Source: Sphingobium lignivorans
GTDB taxonomy: Bacteria > Pseudomonadota > Alphaproteobacteria > Sphingomonadales > Sphingomonadaceae
Assembly (NCBI RefSeq): GCF_014203955.1
Contig: NZ_JACHKA010000001.1
Span: forward strand, 1,943,501 to 2,007,500
Length of the DNA stretch: 64,000 bases
Direction: 5' to 3'
The notes under the pieces were generated by a model. The model had not been told where the DNA came from. It saw nothing but the letters and a program-made list of their open reading frames with translations, and made no database searches. A program made the translations under genes and the position numbers. Position 1 is the stretch's first letter. Each line of letters starts with the position of its first letter. This document shows, piece after piece, positions 1-8,383 of this stretch.

Positions 1-1818
1 CTGCTCCTTGCTGGCCTGAGCGCGCTTGCGCTCGCTCTTCCCGTGCTGGCGCAGAGCGGGCCGGAATCGCTACTGCCGGAGGGATTCGGAGAACCTGCGC
101 CGACGCCCTCGGCGCCCCCCGCTCGCAACCAGCCTGCACCGCCACCGTCGACTCCCTCGACGAGCACGCCGACTCCCTTGCTGCCCGCCACGAGTGCGAT
201 CGATCAGGCCGCGAACGCGATGCAAGCCTCGGACAATGCGGCCCAGAATGCCGCGCAGGCCGATGAGATCGCGGAGAAATATGATCTACCGCCGACGGCC
301 CGGCGTTCGCTCGATGTCATCGGGCCGCTTACACCCGAGCTTGGCGGACTGGACCGCGCGGCATTCGGCCAGACGCATGGGCAGGCTCTCGCAAGCATCA
401 TGCGCGCCACCCGCGCGCCGTTCATGTCGCGATGGGCCAGCATCCTGCTGCGCCGCGCCCTGATCTCCCAGATCGACACGCCGGGCGACATCAACGGGGC
501 AGACTGGGTAGCCGAGCGCGCCTGGTTACTGTTGCGCATGGGCGAGGCGGACAATGCCCGCCTGCTCGTCCAGGGCGTCGATTCGGACCAGTATACGCGG
601 CGCCTCTATTCCGTGGCGATGCAGACGCAGCTGGCCACGGCCGATCCCGCCGGTTTCTGCCCGCTGCTGCCCCGCGCCCGCAATTTCAGCGACGAGCCGG
701 GCTGGTTCATGGCGCAGGCGATCTGCGCATCCTTTTCGGCCGACCAGGGCTCGGCAAGCGCGCTGCTCAACCAGGCATCCCGTCGTGGCATCGCGCGCGG
801 CATCGATTACCGGCTCGCCGAAAAGGTGGTCGGCGCCGGCCCCAACAGCCGACGCTCGGTGCGAATCGAGTGGGATGGTGTGGATCGCCTCACCGCCTGG
901 CGCTTCGGGCTCGCGACGGCGACGAATGTCGAGATTCCCACCGCGCTCTATGGCACCGTCGGGCCGCAGGTCCGCGCGTGGGAAGCCCGCGCGCCCGGAC
1001 TTACGCCCGCGCAGCGCCTGCCGGGCACGGCCGTGGCGACACGGCTGGGCGTGTTCTCAGGCAGGACCGCGCTCGGATTTCATGCGGCGCTTGCCGAGGA
1101 CGACGATAGCAGTGAGAGCGCCGAGCTTCTGCGCAATGCCTATGGCGCGAATTCCATAGGCGGACGGATCGAGGCGATGCGGGAGTTCTGGCGCTTGCAG
1201 CCGGCCGACCGCTGGCCGGCGGGCCCCGGCGAGGTTCATTTCGGCGCGCTTCCCGTGATCGCGCGCGCTGCCGCGGCGCTGCCGCCGACGGCCGGCGCGG
1301 GCGAGGATACGCCCTGGCTTGTCGCCGCGATGCTCTCCGGCGGCTATGACCGGAACGCCGCGCGCTGGGCCGCCGCGCTCGGCCGACTGGAAGGCCATGC
1401 GCGCGAGCGGACCTGGGCGCTTCTCGCTACCGGCCTGCCGGCACCGGCCTTCGACATGTCCGCGGGCCGCATCGAGTCCTTCGTCTCGGCCACGAGCGGC
1501 GAGGGAGAATTGCTGGGTGGCAGCCTCGTTGCCGCGCTCGCCGGGCTGGACCGGCTGCCGGCCGATGCCCGCGACCGCCTGTTGCAGGGCGCCGGCATCG
1601 ATCCCGTTCCCCGGCGGCGCTGGAGTCGTTCGATCATGGCATCGGCGCAGCGCGGGGAACGCGGAACCGTGGCGCTTCTGGCCGCTGTCGGCATGCAGGG
1701 GCAGAACTGGCAGGCCATGACGCCCCAGCAGCTCTATTTCATCGTGGCGGCACTCCGTCAGGTGGGACTGGATCCCTATGCCCGCATGATTGCCGCCGAG
1801 GCGATGGCGCGGCTCTGA
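1..1818 (+). CDS. Secreted protein of unknown function, 5' end outside the window
   Basis: The reading frame is open from base 1, so the start codon lies upstream of the window. The first visible residues are a run of Leu and Ala ending in VLA before QSG, which reads as the hydrophobic core and cleavage site of a signal peptide, so the mature protein should be periplasmic. A Pro/Ser/Thr-rich linker follows (about residues 20-60). The rest is Ala- and Arg-rich and helical in character, without a catalytic motif I recognise. The stop codon overlaps the xerD start (TGATG), suggesting translational coupling. A GTG at base 43 is in frame but would remove the signal peptide, so I reject it as the start. 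Confidence 0.75.
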   Translation: MLLAGLSALALALPVLAQSGPESLLPEGFGEPAPTPSAPPARNQPAPPPSTPSTSTPTPLLPATSAIDQAANAMQASDNAAQNAAQADEIAEKYDLPPTARRSLDVIGPLTPELGGLDRAAFGQTHGQALASIMRATRAPFMSRWASILLRRALISQIDTPGDINGADWVAERAWLLLRMGEADNARLLVQGVDSDQYTRRLYSVAMQTQLATADPAGFCPLLPRARNFSDEPGWFMAQAICASFSADQGSASALLNQASRRGIARGIDYRLAEKVVGAGPNSRRSVRIEWDGVDRLTAWRFGLATATNVEIPTALYGTVGPQVRAWEARAPGLTPAQRLPGTAVATRLGVFSGRTALGFHAALAEDDDSSESAELLRNAYGANSIGGRIEAMREFWRLQPADRWPAGPGEVHFGALPVIARAAAALPPTAGAGEDTPWLVAAMLSGGYDRNAARWAAALGRLEGHARERTWALLATGLPAPAFDMSAGRIESFVSATSGEGELLGGSLVAALAGLDRLPADARDRLLQGAGIDPVPRRRWSRSIMASAQRGERGTVALLAAVGMQGQNWQAMTPQQLYFIVAALRQVGLDPYARMIAAEAMARL

Positions 1819-2747
1819 TGGCTGAGGGTGAGGACGCGGATCGTCCCATTGCTCCCCGCGACAGGACGATGATCGACCGCTACCTCGCCATGCTGGCGGC
1901 GGAACGCGGCGCAGCGCGCAATACGCTGCTCGCCTATCGCAACGATCTGGAGGATGCCGCAGCGCGCCTCGGCCATCTGGCGCCCGCAGACGACGCGGCA
2001 CTGGCGACGCTGGGGGAGGACTGGGCGGACCTCGCGCCCTCCAGCCTCGCGCGCAAATCCTCGGCGCTGCGCGGTTTCTTCGCTTTTCTCGAGACGGAAG
2101 GGGTGCGGACGGACAATCCATCGGGCGGGCTCCCGCGTCCGTCCGTCCGCCGCGCCTTGCCGCGCGTGCTGGGCCATGGCGATGTCGACGCGATCTTTGC
2201 CGCCATTGCCGAGCGCCTCGCGCGTACCCCGGTTAATCCGCTCGACCTGCGCCTCGCTGCCCTGATCGAGCTGCTGTACGGATCGGGCCTGCGCGCCACC
2301 GAACTGGTCTCGCTGCCCGCCCGGGCGCTTGCCGCCGACCGGCCGTTCCTGATTCTCCGCGGCAAGGGCGGGCGCGAGCGGCTCGTCCCGATCTCCGACC
2401 GCGCGCGCGCCGCCATCGCCGACTGGCGGCCGCACCTGCCGGAAAACAGCCCCTGGCTCTTCCCCTCCGGCAAAGGGCATCTCAGCCGCGTCCGGCTGTT
2501 CCAGATCGTCCGCGCGCTCGCGGCCGAAGCGGGCATCAATCCCGCCCGGGTCAGCCCGCACGTCCTGCGCCACGCCTTCGCGACGCACCTGCTCGAAGGC
2601 GGTGCGGACCTGCGCGCCCTGCAGGCGATGCTGGGCCATGCCGACATCGCAACCACGCAGATCTACACTCATGTCGATGCCGGCCGGCTCGTCGCTCTCG
2701 TCAACGCCCGTCATCCGCTCGTTGACCTCAGGCGGCCCGGAGTATAG
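1818..2747 (+). CDS. xerD: Tyrosine site-specific recombinase XerD/XerC
   Basis: This 309-residue protein is a tyrosine recombinase that should resolve chromosome dimers at dif with a partner recombinase. The N-terminal part (about 15-100) fits the SAM-like core-binding domain (RYLAMLAAERGAARNTLLAY). The catalytic domain carries the Arg in GSGLRATELV, the Lys in GKGGRERLVPI, the HVLRHAFATHLLEGG box, the second His in MLGHADIATT and the nucleophile Tyr in IYTHV. The ATG overlaps the stop of the upstream gene, and accA follows 10 bases after the stop. The xerD-accA order is common in alphaproteobacteria and favours XerD, but XerC cannot be excluded from sequence alone. Confidence 0.9.
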   Translation: MAEGEDADRPIAPRDRTMIDRYLAMLAAERGAARNTLLAYRNDLEDAAARLGHLAPADDAALATLGEDWADLAPSSLARKSSALRGFFAFLETEGVRTDNPSGGLPRPSVRRALPRVLGHGDVDAIFAAIAERLARTPVNPLDLRLAALIELLYGSGLRATELVSLPARALAADRPFLILRGKGGRERLVPISDRARAAIADWRPHLPENSPWLFPSGKGHLSRVRLFQIVRALAAEAGINPARVSPHVLRHAFATHLLEGGADLRALQAMLGHADIATTQIYTHVDAGRLVALVNARHPLVDLRRPGV

Positions 2748-2757
2748 CGCGCTGCCG

Positions 2758-3702
2758 ATGATCAGTTATCTCGACTTTGAGAAGCCGGTCGCGGCCCTGC
2801 AGGCGCGCATCGATGAATTGCGCGAAACAGCCGACAGTGGCGCGATCGACATCGATGCGGAAATCGAAAAGCTCCAGCAGCGCTCGACCACGATGCTGGC
2901 GGATCTTTATGCCAAGCTCACGCCCTGGCAGAAGACGCAAGTCGCCCGCCACGCGGCGCGCCCGCATTTCCGCGATTTCACAGCCATGATGTGCAGCGAT
3001 TTCATGCCGCTCGCCGGAGACCGCGCCTTCGCGGACGACAAGGCGATCCAGGGCGGATTCGCGACCATCGCGGGCCGCAAGGTCATGCTCATTGGCCACG
3101 AGAAGGGCAATGACACGGCCTCGCGCGTGAAGCACAATTTCGGCATGGGCATGCCGGAAGGCTACCGCAAGGCGATCCGCCTCATGGAACTGGCCGATCG
3201 CTTCGGCCTGCCGGTGGTCACGCTTGTCGATACGTCCGGTGCCTTTCCCGGCGTCCAGGCCGAGGAGCGGGGTCAGGCCGAGGCCATCGCCCGCGCCACC
3301 GAAGCCTGTCTCGCGCTCGGCGTGCCGATGGTCGCCGCGATCGTGGGAGAAGGCGGATCGGGCGGCGCGGTCGCGCTGGCTTCCGCGAACCGGGTGCTGA
3401 TGTTCGAGCATGCCATCTACTCCGTGATCTCTCCGGAAGGATGCGCGTCGATTCTCTGGCGCACGGCCGACAAGGCCGCGGATGCGGCGCAGGCGATGCA
3501 AGTCACCGCGCAGCACCTCGCCACGCTCGGCGTGATCGACCGCATCGTGCCCGAGCCGGTCGGCGGCGCGCATCGTATGCCGGCTGCCGCCATCGAGACG
3601 CTGCAGAAGGCGATCGTCGAGGAATTGCGGACGCTCGATGGCCTTGGGGCCGATCAGCTTCGCCGCCAGCGGGCAGACAAGTTCCTCGCCATGGGCGGTT
3701 GA
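2758..3702 (+). CDS. accA: Acetyl-CoA carboxylase carboxyltransferase subunit alpha
   Basis: AccA pairs with AccD to transfer carboxyl from carboxybiotin to acetyl-CoA, giving malonyl-CoA for fatty acid synthesis in the cytoplasm. The 314-residue product has the usual family length and its N-terminal coiled segment (DFEKPVAALQARIDELRE). The carboxyltransferase core includes GHEKGNDTASRVKHNFGM, LVDTSGAFPG, EGGSGGAVALA and SPEGCASILWR. The reading frame extends upstream into xerD, but the ATG at 2758 opens the conserved MISYLDFEKP start. It lies 10 bases after xerD, so the two are probably co-transcribed. Confidence 0.97.
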   Translation: MISYLDFEKPVAALQARIDELRETADSGAIDIDAEIEKLQQRSTTMLADLYAKLTPWQKTQVARHAARPHFRDFTAMMCSDFMPLAGDRAFADDKAIQGGFATIAGRKVMLIGHEKGNDTASRVKHNFGMGMPEGYRKAIRLMELADRFGLPVVTLVDTSGAFPGVQAEERGQAEAIARATEACLALGVPMVAAIVGEGGSGGAVALASANRVLMFEHAIYSVISPEGCASILWRTADKAADAAQAMQVTAQHLATLGVIDRIVPEPVGGAHRMPAAAIETLQKAIVEELRTLDGLGADQLRRQRADKFLAMGG

Positions 3703-3851
3703 GCGACAGCGGAAACGGCCCGTCCGGGGCAACCCGGCTTCCATCCGGAACAAGGCAGGCGGAACCGCGTGGACCGCTTTGCATTCCATGGAAGCCGGAT
3801 TAATCCACGGAAGGCAGACTGATCTTGCAGAAACAGGACGAGGGGAGGCTC

Positions 3852-5330
3852 ATGGGTCGCAGGTTTCTCACGCTTTGGCTCGGCGGCGCGCTGGTGGCCG
3901 GCTGCGCTGCCACAGGGACCGGCACGGCCCAGCGCCAGATCCAGACCGCCACCTCGATGAGCCAGAACGAGAAGGCGCAGGGCGCCAAGGCGCATCCGGA
4001 GCTTCTGGCCGAGTTCGGCGGGCTCTACAGCGGACCGCAGGCCGCCTATGTGACCAGCGTCGGCAAGCGGATCGCCGTCCAGTCGAGCCTTTCCAGCCAG
4101 CAGAATGATTTCACGATCAGCCTGCTCAACTCGCGAGTGAACAACGCCTTCGCGATCCCCGGCGGCTATGTCTATGTGACGCGGCAGCTCATGGCGCTCA
4201 TGAATGACGAAGCGGAGCTGGCGGGCGTATTGGGGCATGAAGTCGGCCATGTGGCCGCGCAGCACAGCCAAAGGCGCCAGAGCGCCGCGACGCGCAACTC
4301 GATCCTGGGTATGCTCGGACAGGTCCTGGTGGGCGCTGTTGCCGGCGACTCCGGGCTCGGCCAGCTCCTGCAGCGGGGCATTGGCACCGGTGCGCAGCTG
4401 CTCACGCTCAAATTCTCCCGCTCGCAGGAATATGAAGCGGACGATCTGGGCATTCGCTATCTGGCAAGCGCGGGCTATGATCCCAAGGCGCTCTCCTCGA
4501 TGCTGGCCTCGCTCGCCGCGCAGAATACGCTCGACGGGCAGATCGGCGGGCAGGGCAGCACCGTGCCGGAATGGGCAAGCACGCACCCCGACCCTGCCTC
4601 GCGCGTCCGCCGGGCGCTCACCAATGCCCAGGCCACGCGATCCACGAGCAGCCTGCGCAATGCGAGCACGTTCCTCCAGAATCTCGACGGCATGCTCTAT
4701 GACGACGATCCGAAGGAAGGCATCGTCTCTGGGCGCGAGTTCATCCACCCCACGTTCAAGCTCAAGTTCACGGCACCGAGCGGCTTCACCATCCAGAACG
4801 GCACCAATGCCGTCTCCATCGTGGGACAGTCGGGGCAGGCGCAATTCACCGGCACATCGTTCAGCGGCGATCTCGACGCTTATGTCCAGAATGTGTTCGG
4901 GCAGTTGGCAGGGCAGGGTCAACGCCCTTCGATCGCGGTGAGACGCACGACCATCAACGGATTGCAGACCGCATCCGGCGCTGCGAGCATGACCAATTCG
5001 CAAGGAGCCCGGCTCGATGTGACAGTCGTCGCCTATCAGTTCGGGCCATCGACGGCCTATCATTTCGTGGTGGTGACGCCGGCCGGGCAGGGACTCGGCA
5101 ACCTGTCCCCACTGGTCAGTTCCGTGGCGCGCCTCAGCGACACGGAAGCAGGCTCAGTGAAGCCACGCCGGGTGCGCCTGGTGACCGTGCGGGCGGGCGA
5201 TACCGCGCAGAGCATCGCCAGCCGCCTGGCCTATAGCGATCATAAGCTGGAACGGTTTCTGGTGCTCAACGCACTGCAGGCGAATAGCCGGCTCGAGCCC
5301 GGGCGGCGCGTGAAGATCATCACCAATTAG
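3852..5330 (+). CDS. M48-family metalloprotease lipoprotein with C-terminal LysM-like domain
   Basis: The 492-residue product starts with an Arg-bearing signal segment and a lipobox (LVAGC), so it should be a lipoprotein. The zinc motif HEVGH sits in VLGHEVGHVAAQHSQ, and the downstream metal-binding Glu is in SQEYEADDLGIRYL, as in BepA/LoiP-type M48 proteases involved in outer-membrane quality control. The last 50 or so residues (VRAGDTAQSIASRL ... LEPGRRVKII) read as a LysM-like peptidoglycan-binding module. ATG 3852 was chosen over the in-frame TTG at 3825 because a GAGGGGAGG ribosome site lies just before it and it gives a correct lipoprotein signal. Confidence 0.88.
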   Translation: MGRRFLTLWLGGALVAGCAATGTGTAQRQIQTATSMSQNEKAQGAKAHPELLAEFGGLYSGPQAAYVTSVGKRIAVQSSLSSQQNDFTISLLNSRVNNAFAIPGGYVYVTRQLMALMNDEAELAGVLGHEVGHVAAQHSQRRQSAATRNSILGMLGQVLVGAVAGDSGLGQLLQRGIGTGAQLLTLKFSRSQEYEADDLGIRYLASAGYDPKALSSMLASLAAQNTLDGQIGGQGSTVPEWASTHPDPASRVRRALTNAQATRSTSSLRNASTFLQNLDGMLYDDDPKEGIVSGREFIHPTFKLKFTAPSGFTIQNGTNAVSIVGQSGQAQFTGTSFSGDLDAYVQNVFGQLAGQGQRPSIAVRRTTINGLQTASGAASMTNSQGARLDVTVVAYQFGPSTAYHFVVVTPAGQGLGNLSPLVSSVARLSDTEAGSVKPRRVRLVTVRAGDTAQSIASRLAYSDHKLERFLVLNALQANSRLEPGRRVKIITN

Positions 5331-5372
5331 GAGACTGGACGCGCGGCGACGGCGCCTCGCGATCCCAGACGC

Positions 5373-5408
5373 AAAGAAGGCGGCGGCACATGGCGCCGCC
5401 GCCTCTTG
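5373..5408 (-). terminator. Rho-independent terminator of the Flp pilin gene
   Basis: A 9-bp GC stem (GGCGGCGGC at 5379-5387 with GCCGCCGCC at 5395-5403) is extended by flanking AAG/CTT bases. Read on the minus strand it is followed by TTCTTTG, so it should terminate the minus-strand pilin gene ending at 5449. Confidence 0.6.
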
Positions 5409-5448
5409 CCTGTCGAGAAGGAGTCGTCGAAACTCCCCGACGGAAAGA

Positions 5449-5613
5449 CTATTCGTCGAGCTTGTTCGACACCTTGTTGAAGGTATTCTCCAGGCTGCCG
5501 CCCAGGCTGCTCATGGCGCCGATAGCGGCGACGGCGATCAGGGCAGCGATCAGGCCATATTCGATGGCGGTCGCACCCTTGTTGTTCTTCATCATCTTGC
5601 GAACGAAATTCAT
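5449..5613 (-). CDS. Flp family type IVb pilin
   Basis: This is a 54-residue Flp/Fap-type prepilin, the subunit of tight-adherence (Tad) fibres. It reads MNFVRKMMKNNKG followed by ATAIEYGLIAALIAVAAIGA. The short basic leader, the Gly before the cleavage site, the Glu-Tyr pair and the hydrophobic helix are all diagnostic. An AGGAGA ribosome site lies 6 bases before the ATG. It was read directly from the DNA because it is short. A second pilin-like gene lies just upstream in the same direction. No tad assembly genes or prepilin peptidase are visible here, so these are orphan pilin loci or belong to a tad cluster elsewhere. Confidence 0.9.
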   Translation of the reverse strand: MNFVRKMMKNNKGATAIEYGLIAALIAVAAIGAMSSLGGSLENTFNKVSNKLDE

Positions 5614-5740
5614 GACAGGTCTCCTCGATCTGCAGTACTACAATCACCCGGCCAACAAAAAATCAGTCAGCATCAGGTTTCTAGCGGCAGGATCGTTTCC
5701 AAAGTCCTAACGTAGAGGCATGACTGTAAAGAATAGATGG

Positions 5741-5911
5741 TTAATGATTGCTCACCTGATTGGCGACGTTCGACCACACATTGTTGGTTTTGGTCGCCAT
5801 GCTGGTCAGCGCACCGATCATCCCAAGCACGATGAGCGAGATGATGAGGCCATATTCCACTGCGGTCGCGCCGTCCTGCGAGACCAGAATTCTGCGGATG
5901 AGCGAGCGCAC
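5741..5911 (-). CDS. Second Flp family type IVb pilin
   Basis: A 56-residue Flp/Fap-type prepilin starting at GTG 5911, with a GAGG ribosome site 8 bases upstream. It reads VRSLIRRILVSQDG and then ATAVEYGLIISLIVLGMIGA: the processing Gly, the conserved Glu-Tyr motif and a single hydrophobic helix. It differs from the downstream pilin in leader and C-terminal tail, so it is a diverged paralogue and not a recent copy. The two are 127 bases apart on the same strand. It may be a minor pilin of the same fibre, which is inference. Confidence 0.82.
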   Translation of the reverse strand: MRSLIRRILVSQDGATAVEYGLIISLIVLGMIGALTSMATKTNNVWSNVANQVSNH

Positions 5912-5988
5912 CGATTTTTCCTCTGCGACAGGCGATCGTGCATGTGTAAGGGAGAAGAGGTTAATAATTCATAGAGACCTGTAACCAA

Positions 5989-6393
5989 ATGGCGAAGCAG
6001 CCCCTGGTCGTCGTGGCGGCCGCCCTTGTGGATTCAAATACGCGCATTTTTGTCCAGCAACGTCCGCCCGGCAAGGCAATGGCCGGATTGTGGGAGTTTC
6101 CGGGAGGAAAAGTGGAGCCGGGCGAGCAACCCGAGGCGGCGCTGGTGCGCGAGTTGCGCGAGGAACTGGCCATCGAGACCGAAACGGCCTGCCTCGCGCC
6201 TGCGACCTTCGCCACCGGCATGATCGAGGATCGCCAGCTGCTCCTGCTGCTTTACGTTTGCCGCAAGTGGAAGGGGCAGGTCGTGCCAACGGAAGCAAGC
6301 GACAGCCGCTGGCTTCACAAGCAGCAGTTGTTCGCGCTCGACATGCCGCCCGCCGACCAGCCGCTGGTCGCCATGCTCGATGCTCTGCTCTGA
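5989..6393 (+). CDS. mutT: Nudix hydrolase, 8-oxo-dGTP diphosphatase type
   Basis: The 134-residue product matches MutT in length and carries a full Nudix box: GKVEPGEQPEAALVREL followed by REELAIE, with the metal-binding Glu residues in place. MutT sanitises the nucleotide pool by hydrolysing 8-oxo-dGTP. The start at 5989 gives the usual N-terminus (VVVAAALVDSNTRIFVQQRP). It converges tail to tail with the methyltransferase, whose stop is one base away. The Nudix fold is certain; the exact substrate is inferred from similarity to MutT. Confidence 0.88.
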   Translation: MAKQPLVVVAAALVDSNTRIFVQQRPPGKAMAGLWEFPGGKVEPGEQPEAALVRELREELAIETETACLAPATFATGMIEDRQLLLLLYVCRKWKGQVVPTEASDSRWLHKQQLFALDMPPADQPLVAMLDALL

Positions 6394-6394
6394 C

Positions 6395-7261
6395 TCATCC
6401 GGTCGGCTTGGGCCCTGAGGGGCGCAAGGCATCGGCAAGGGAGACCGTAGCGCTGCCGCGTCGTGCGGGCTTGGGCTGGGTGGCGCTGGGATGCCAGCCG
6501 CTCCCGTGTAGGATCACGAATTTCTCGGTGACCCGTCCATCGGGCTCGGCTTCCTGCGCGAAATGGTCTGCCGCACGCACCAGCGCCGCGCGGGTGAGCG
6601 GCGGGGGAGGTGAAGCGAGGCACTGTGCCGCGCCCATTCCGCGCAGGTCTCCCAGCAGTCCGAACAGCGATCCATATCGTACGTTGAGGGTCTGCTGATC
6701 AGCGACCGGCATGGCGAAGCCGGCCCGGGCCAGCAGATCGCCCAGCGCGCGCACGTCGACCTGCGGATGAAGGCGCTGCGCCGGCCGGTCGCCATCGGCT
6801 GCCATCAGCGCCGCCCTGAGCCGGGGAAGCGAACCCGCGCCGACGAAGCTCACCAGCAGCAGTCCATCGGGCTCCAGCACGCGATTCATCGCGATCAGCG
6901 CGCCGGGCAAGTCGTTCACCGTATCCAGCGTCCCGCAACACAGGATCAAGTCGAAGGCACCTCCTTCATAAGGCAAGGCGTCTTCGCTCACCTGCTCGCC
7001 TTGCGCCCGGGCAGCCCACAGCGCCCCGGGGTCGGCACAGGTCACCTGGCCATAGCCGGTTGCCGACAGATAATCCCGCAGCCTTGTGTCCGGGCAACCG
7101 ATGACGAGGACGCGAGAAAAGCTGCGGGAGACATCGCCCAAGCGCTCCAGCAACTCCTCCGCCATGGCCGCATAAAGGAAGTCATGGCGCTGGAAGGTGG
7201 CGGCGGCCCGGTCGCGCCGCGATGCGCGCAAGGCCGGATCGAAGATGCGAGGAACGTTCAT
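6395..7261 (-). CDS. SAM-dependent methyltransferase, BioC/NDUFAF5-like
   Basis: A 288-residue class I methyltransferase. The nucleotide-binding motif I is degenerate (SRVLVIGCPDTRLRDYL), followed by FDLILCCGTLDTVNDLPGAL (motif II/III region) and LEPDGLLLVSFVGAGSLPRLR. The N-terminus NVPRIFDPALRASRRDRAA resembles the mitochondrial complex I assembly factor NDUFAF5 and its alphaproteobacterial relatives. I place the start at ATG 7261, because 15 extra upstream codons are Arg-rich and not family-like. The gene is divergent from comF with 43 bases between them. The substrate is not known from the sequence. Confidence 0.8.
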   Translation of the reverse strand: MNVPRIFDPALRASRRDRAAATFQRHDFLYAAMAEELLERLGDVSRSFSRVLVIGCPDTRLRDYLSATGYGQVTCADPGALWAARAQGEQVSEDALPYEGGAFDLILCCGTLDTVNDLPGALIAMNRVLEPDGLLLVSFVGAGSLPRLRAALMAADGDRPAQRLHPQVDVRALGDLLARAGFAMPVADQQTLNVRYGSLFGLLGDLRGMGAAQCLASPPPPLTRAALVRAADHFAQEAEPDGRVTEKFVILHGSGWHPSATQPKPARRGSATVSLADALRPSGPKPTG

Positions 7262-7304
7262 CTCGGGCTTGTGCCGTCTGCGGACGCGTGGAACAAGCCG
7301 TTTC

Positions 7305-8051
7305 ATGGGGGTTTTTCAGTTTTTGAGGTCCGCGGTCCGGCCGGTGCTGGACTATGCACTTCCGCCGCGTTGCCCGGCGTGCGGCGTGATCGTGGCCGAA
7401 CCGGAAACGCTTTGCGCCGCCTGCTGGTCAACCATCGATTTTCTCGGGGAGCCGCTGTGCACGATCTGCGGGACCGATCTCCCGCATGGCAGCGGGGAAG
7501 GGATCGCCTGCGGAGCCTGTCTCGCCACGCCCCCGCCTTATGACCGGGCCCGTGCGGTGATGCGCTATGGGGACGTCGCGCGGACCATGGCGCATCGGCT
7601 CAAATATGGTCGCCGGGTCAGCCTGGCCCGGTTCATGGCGGTTAATATGGCTCGACTGCTCGAGGATGGCGATGCGGCCGGCCGGCTGCTTCTCCCGGTG
7701 CCCCTGCACCGATGGCGCATCTGGTCCCGCGGCTTCAACCAGGCGGCGCTGATCGCAGGGCATATGCGGCGGGAGACGGGGATCGCGCTGGAACTGGATC
7801 TGCTGCGCCGGGTGAGAAACACGCCGCCGCTCCATGCCCTCTCCCGGCGCGAGCGCAGCCGGATCGTCAGCGGGGCATTCGTGCTGGCGCCCGGCGCCAG
7901 GGTGAAGATTGAGGGCCGGCGCGTCGTTCTGGTCGATGACATCTGGACGACGGGGGCGACGGCGACGGCCTGTGCCCGGTTGCTCAAGCAGAATGGCGCG
8001 GCCCGGGTGGAGATCCTCTGCTGGACGCGCGTCTCGCAGGCGGACGATTGA
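7305..8051 (+). CDS. comF: ComF family amidophosphoribosyltransferase-like protein
   Basis: The 248-residue protein has an N-terminal zinc-binding region with four CxxC pairs (CPAC, CAAC, CTIC, CGAC within about residues 20-75) and a C-terminal phosphoribosyltransferase domain with the PRPP loop VVLVDDIWTTGATATACA. Members of this family act in DNA uptake in naturally competent bacteria, but in many others the role is unknown. ATG 7305 begins MGVFQFLRSAV; longer starts upstream would overlap the divergent methyltransferase gene. grxC follows after 57 bases in the same direction. Confidence 0.9.
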   Translation: MGVFQFLRSAVRPVLDYALPPRCPACGVIVAEPETLCAACWSTIDFLGEPLCTICGTDLPHGSGEGIACGACLATPPPYDRARAVMRYGDVARTMAHRLKYGRRVSLARFMAVNMARLLEDGDAAGRLLLPVPLHRWRIWSRGFNQAALIAGHMRRETGIALELDLLRRVRNTPPLHALSRRERSRIVSGAFVLAPGARVKIEGRRVVLVDDIWTTGATATACARLLKQNGAARVEILCWTRVSQADD

Positions 8052-8108
8052 CAATCCCGTCCGCCGCTCCAACATCCGGGAAAGAAAAAAGAAAGGAAGC
8101 GCATCGCC

Positions 8109-8366
8109 ATGCATCAGGTCGAGATCTATACGCGCGCGTTCTGCGGCTATTGCGCTCGCGCTCTTGCCTTGCTCCGCGACAAGGGCGTGGCGTTCGAGGA
8201 ATATGACATCACGATGGGCGGCCCCGGCCGCGCGGAAATGATCCAGCGCGCCAATGGCCGTGCCACCGTGCCGCAGATCTTCATCGACGGTCAGCATGTG
8301 GGCGGGTGCGACGATCTCATGGCGCTGGAGGCCAGCGGGAAGCTCGACGAGCGCCTCGGTCTCTGA
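8109..8366 (+). CDS. grxC: Glutaredoxin 3
   Basis: An 85-residue dithiol glutaredoxin with the active site CGYC, the cis-Pro loop TVPQIFID and the glutathione-binding GGCDDL. It reduces protein disulfides and glutathione mixed disulfides in the cytoplasm. Length and all motifs match GrxC. CGYC replaces the common CPYC, a frequent variant in alphaproteobacteria. The gene is followed by the nitrilase-family amidase 17 bases downstream; the comF-grxC-amidase-DUF1178 order looks like one operon. Confidence 0.95.
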   Translation: MHQVEIYTRAFCGYCARALALLRDKGVAFEEYDITMGGPGRAEMIQRANGRATVPQIFIDGQHVGGCDDLMALEASGKLDERLGL

Positions 8367-8383
8367 AACGGACGACCCGAGGC

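Noticed and set aside
591..596. A GTATAC inside the first gene as a further operator copy
   Set aside because: The flanks (CCA before and GCG after) do not match ATC...G, and it lies inside a coding region far from the island.
1057..2714. Long open frames on the minus strand opposite the first gene and xerD
   Set aside because: They are antisense shadows of high-GC coding DNA, with Arg/Pro-rich composition and no ribosome site or family motif.
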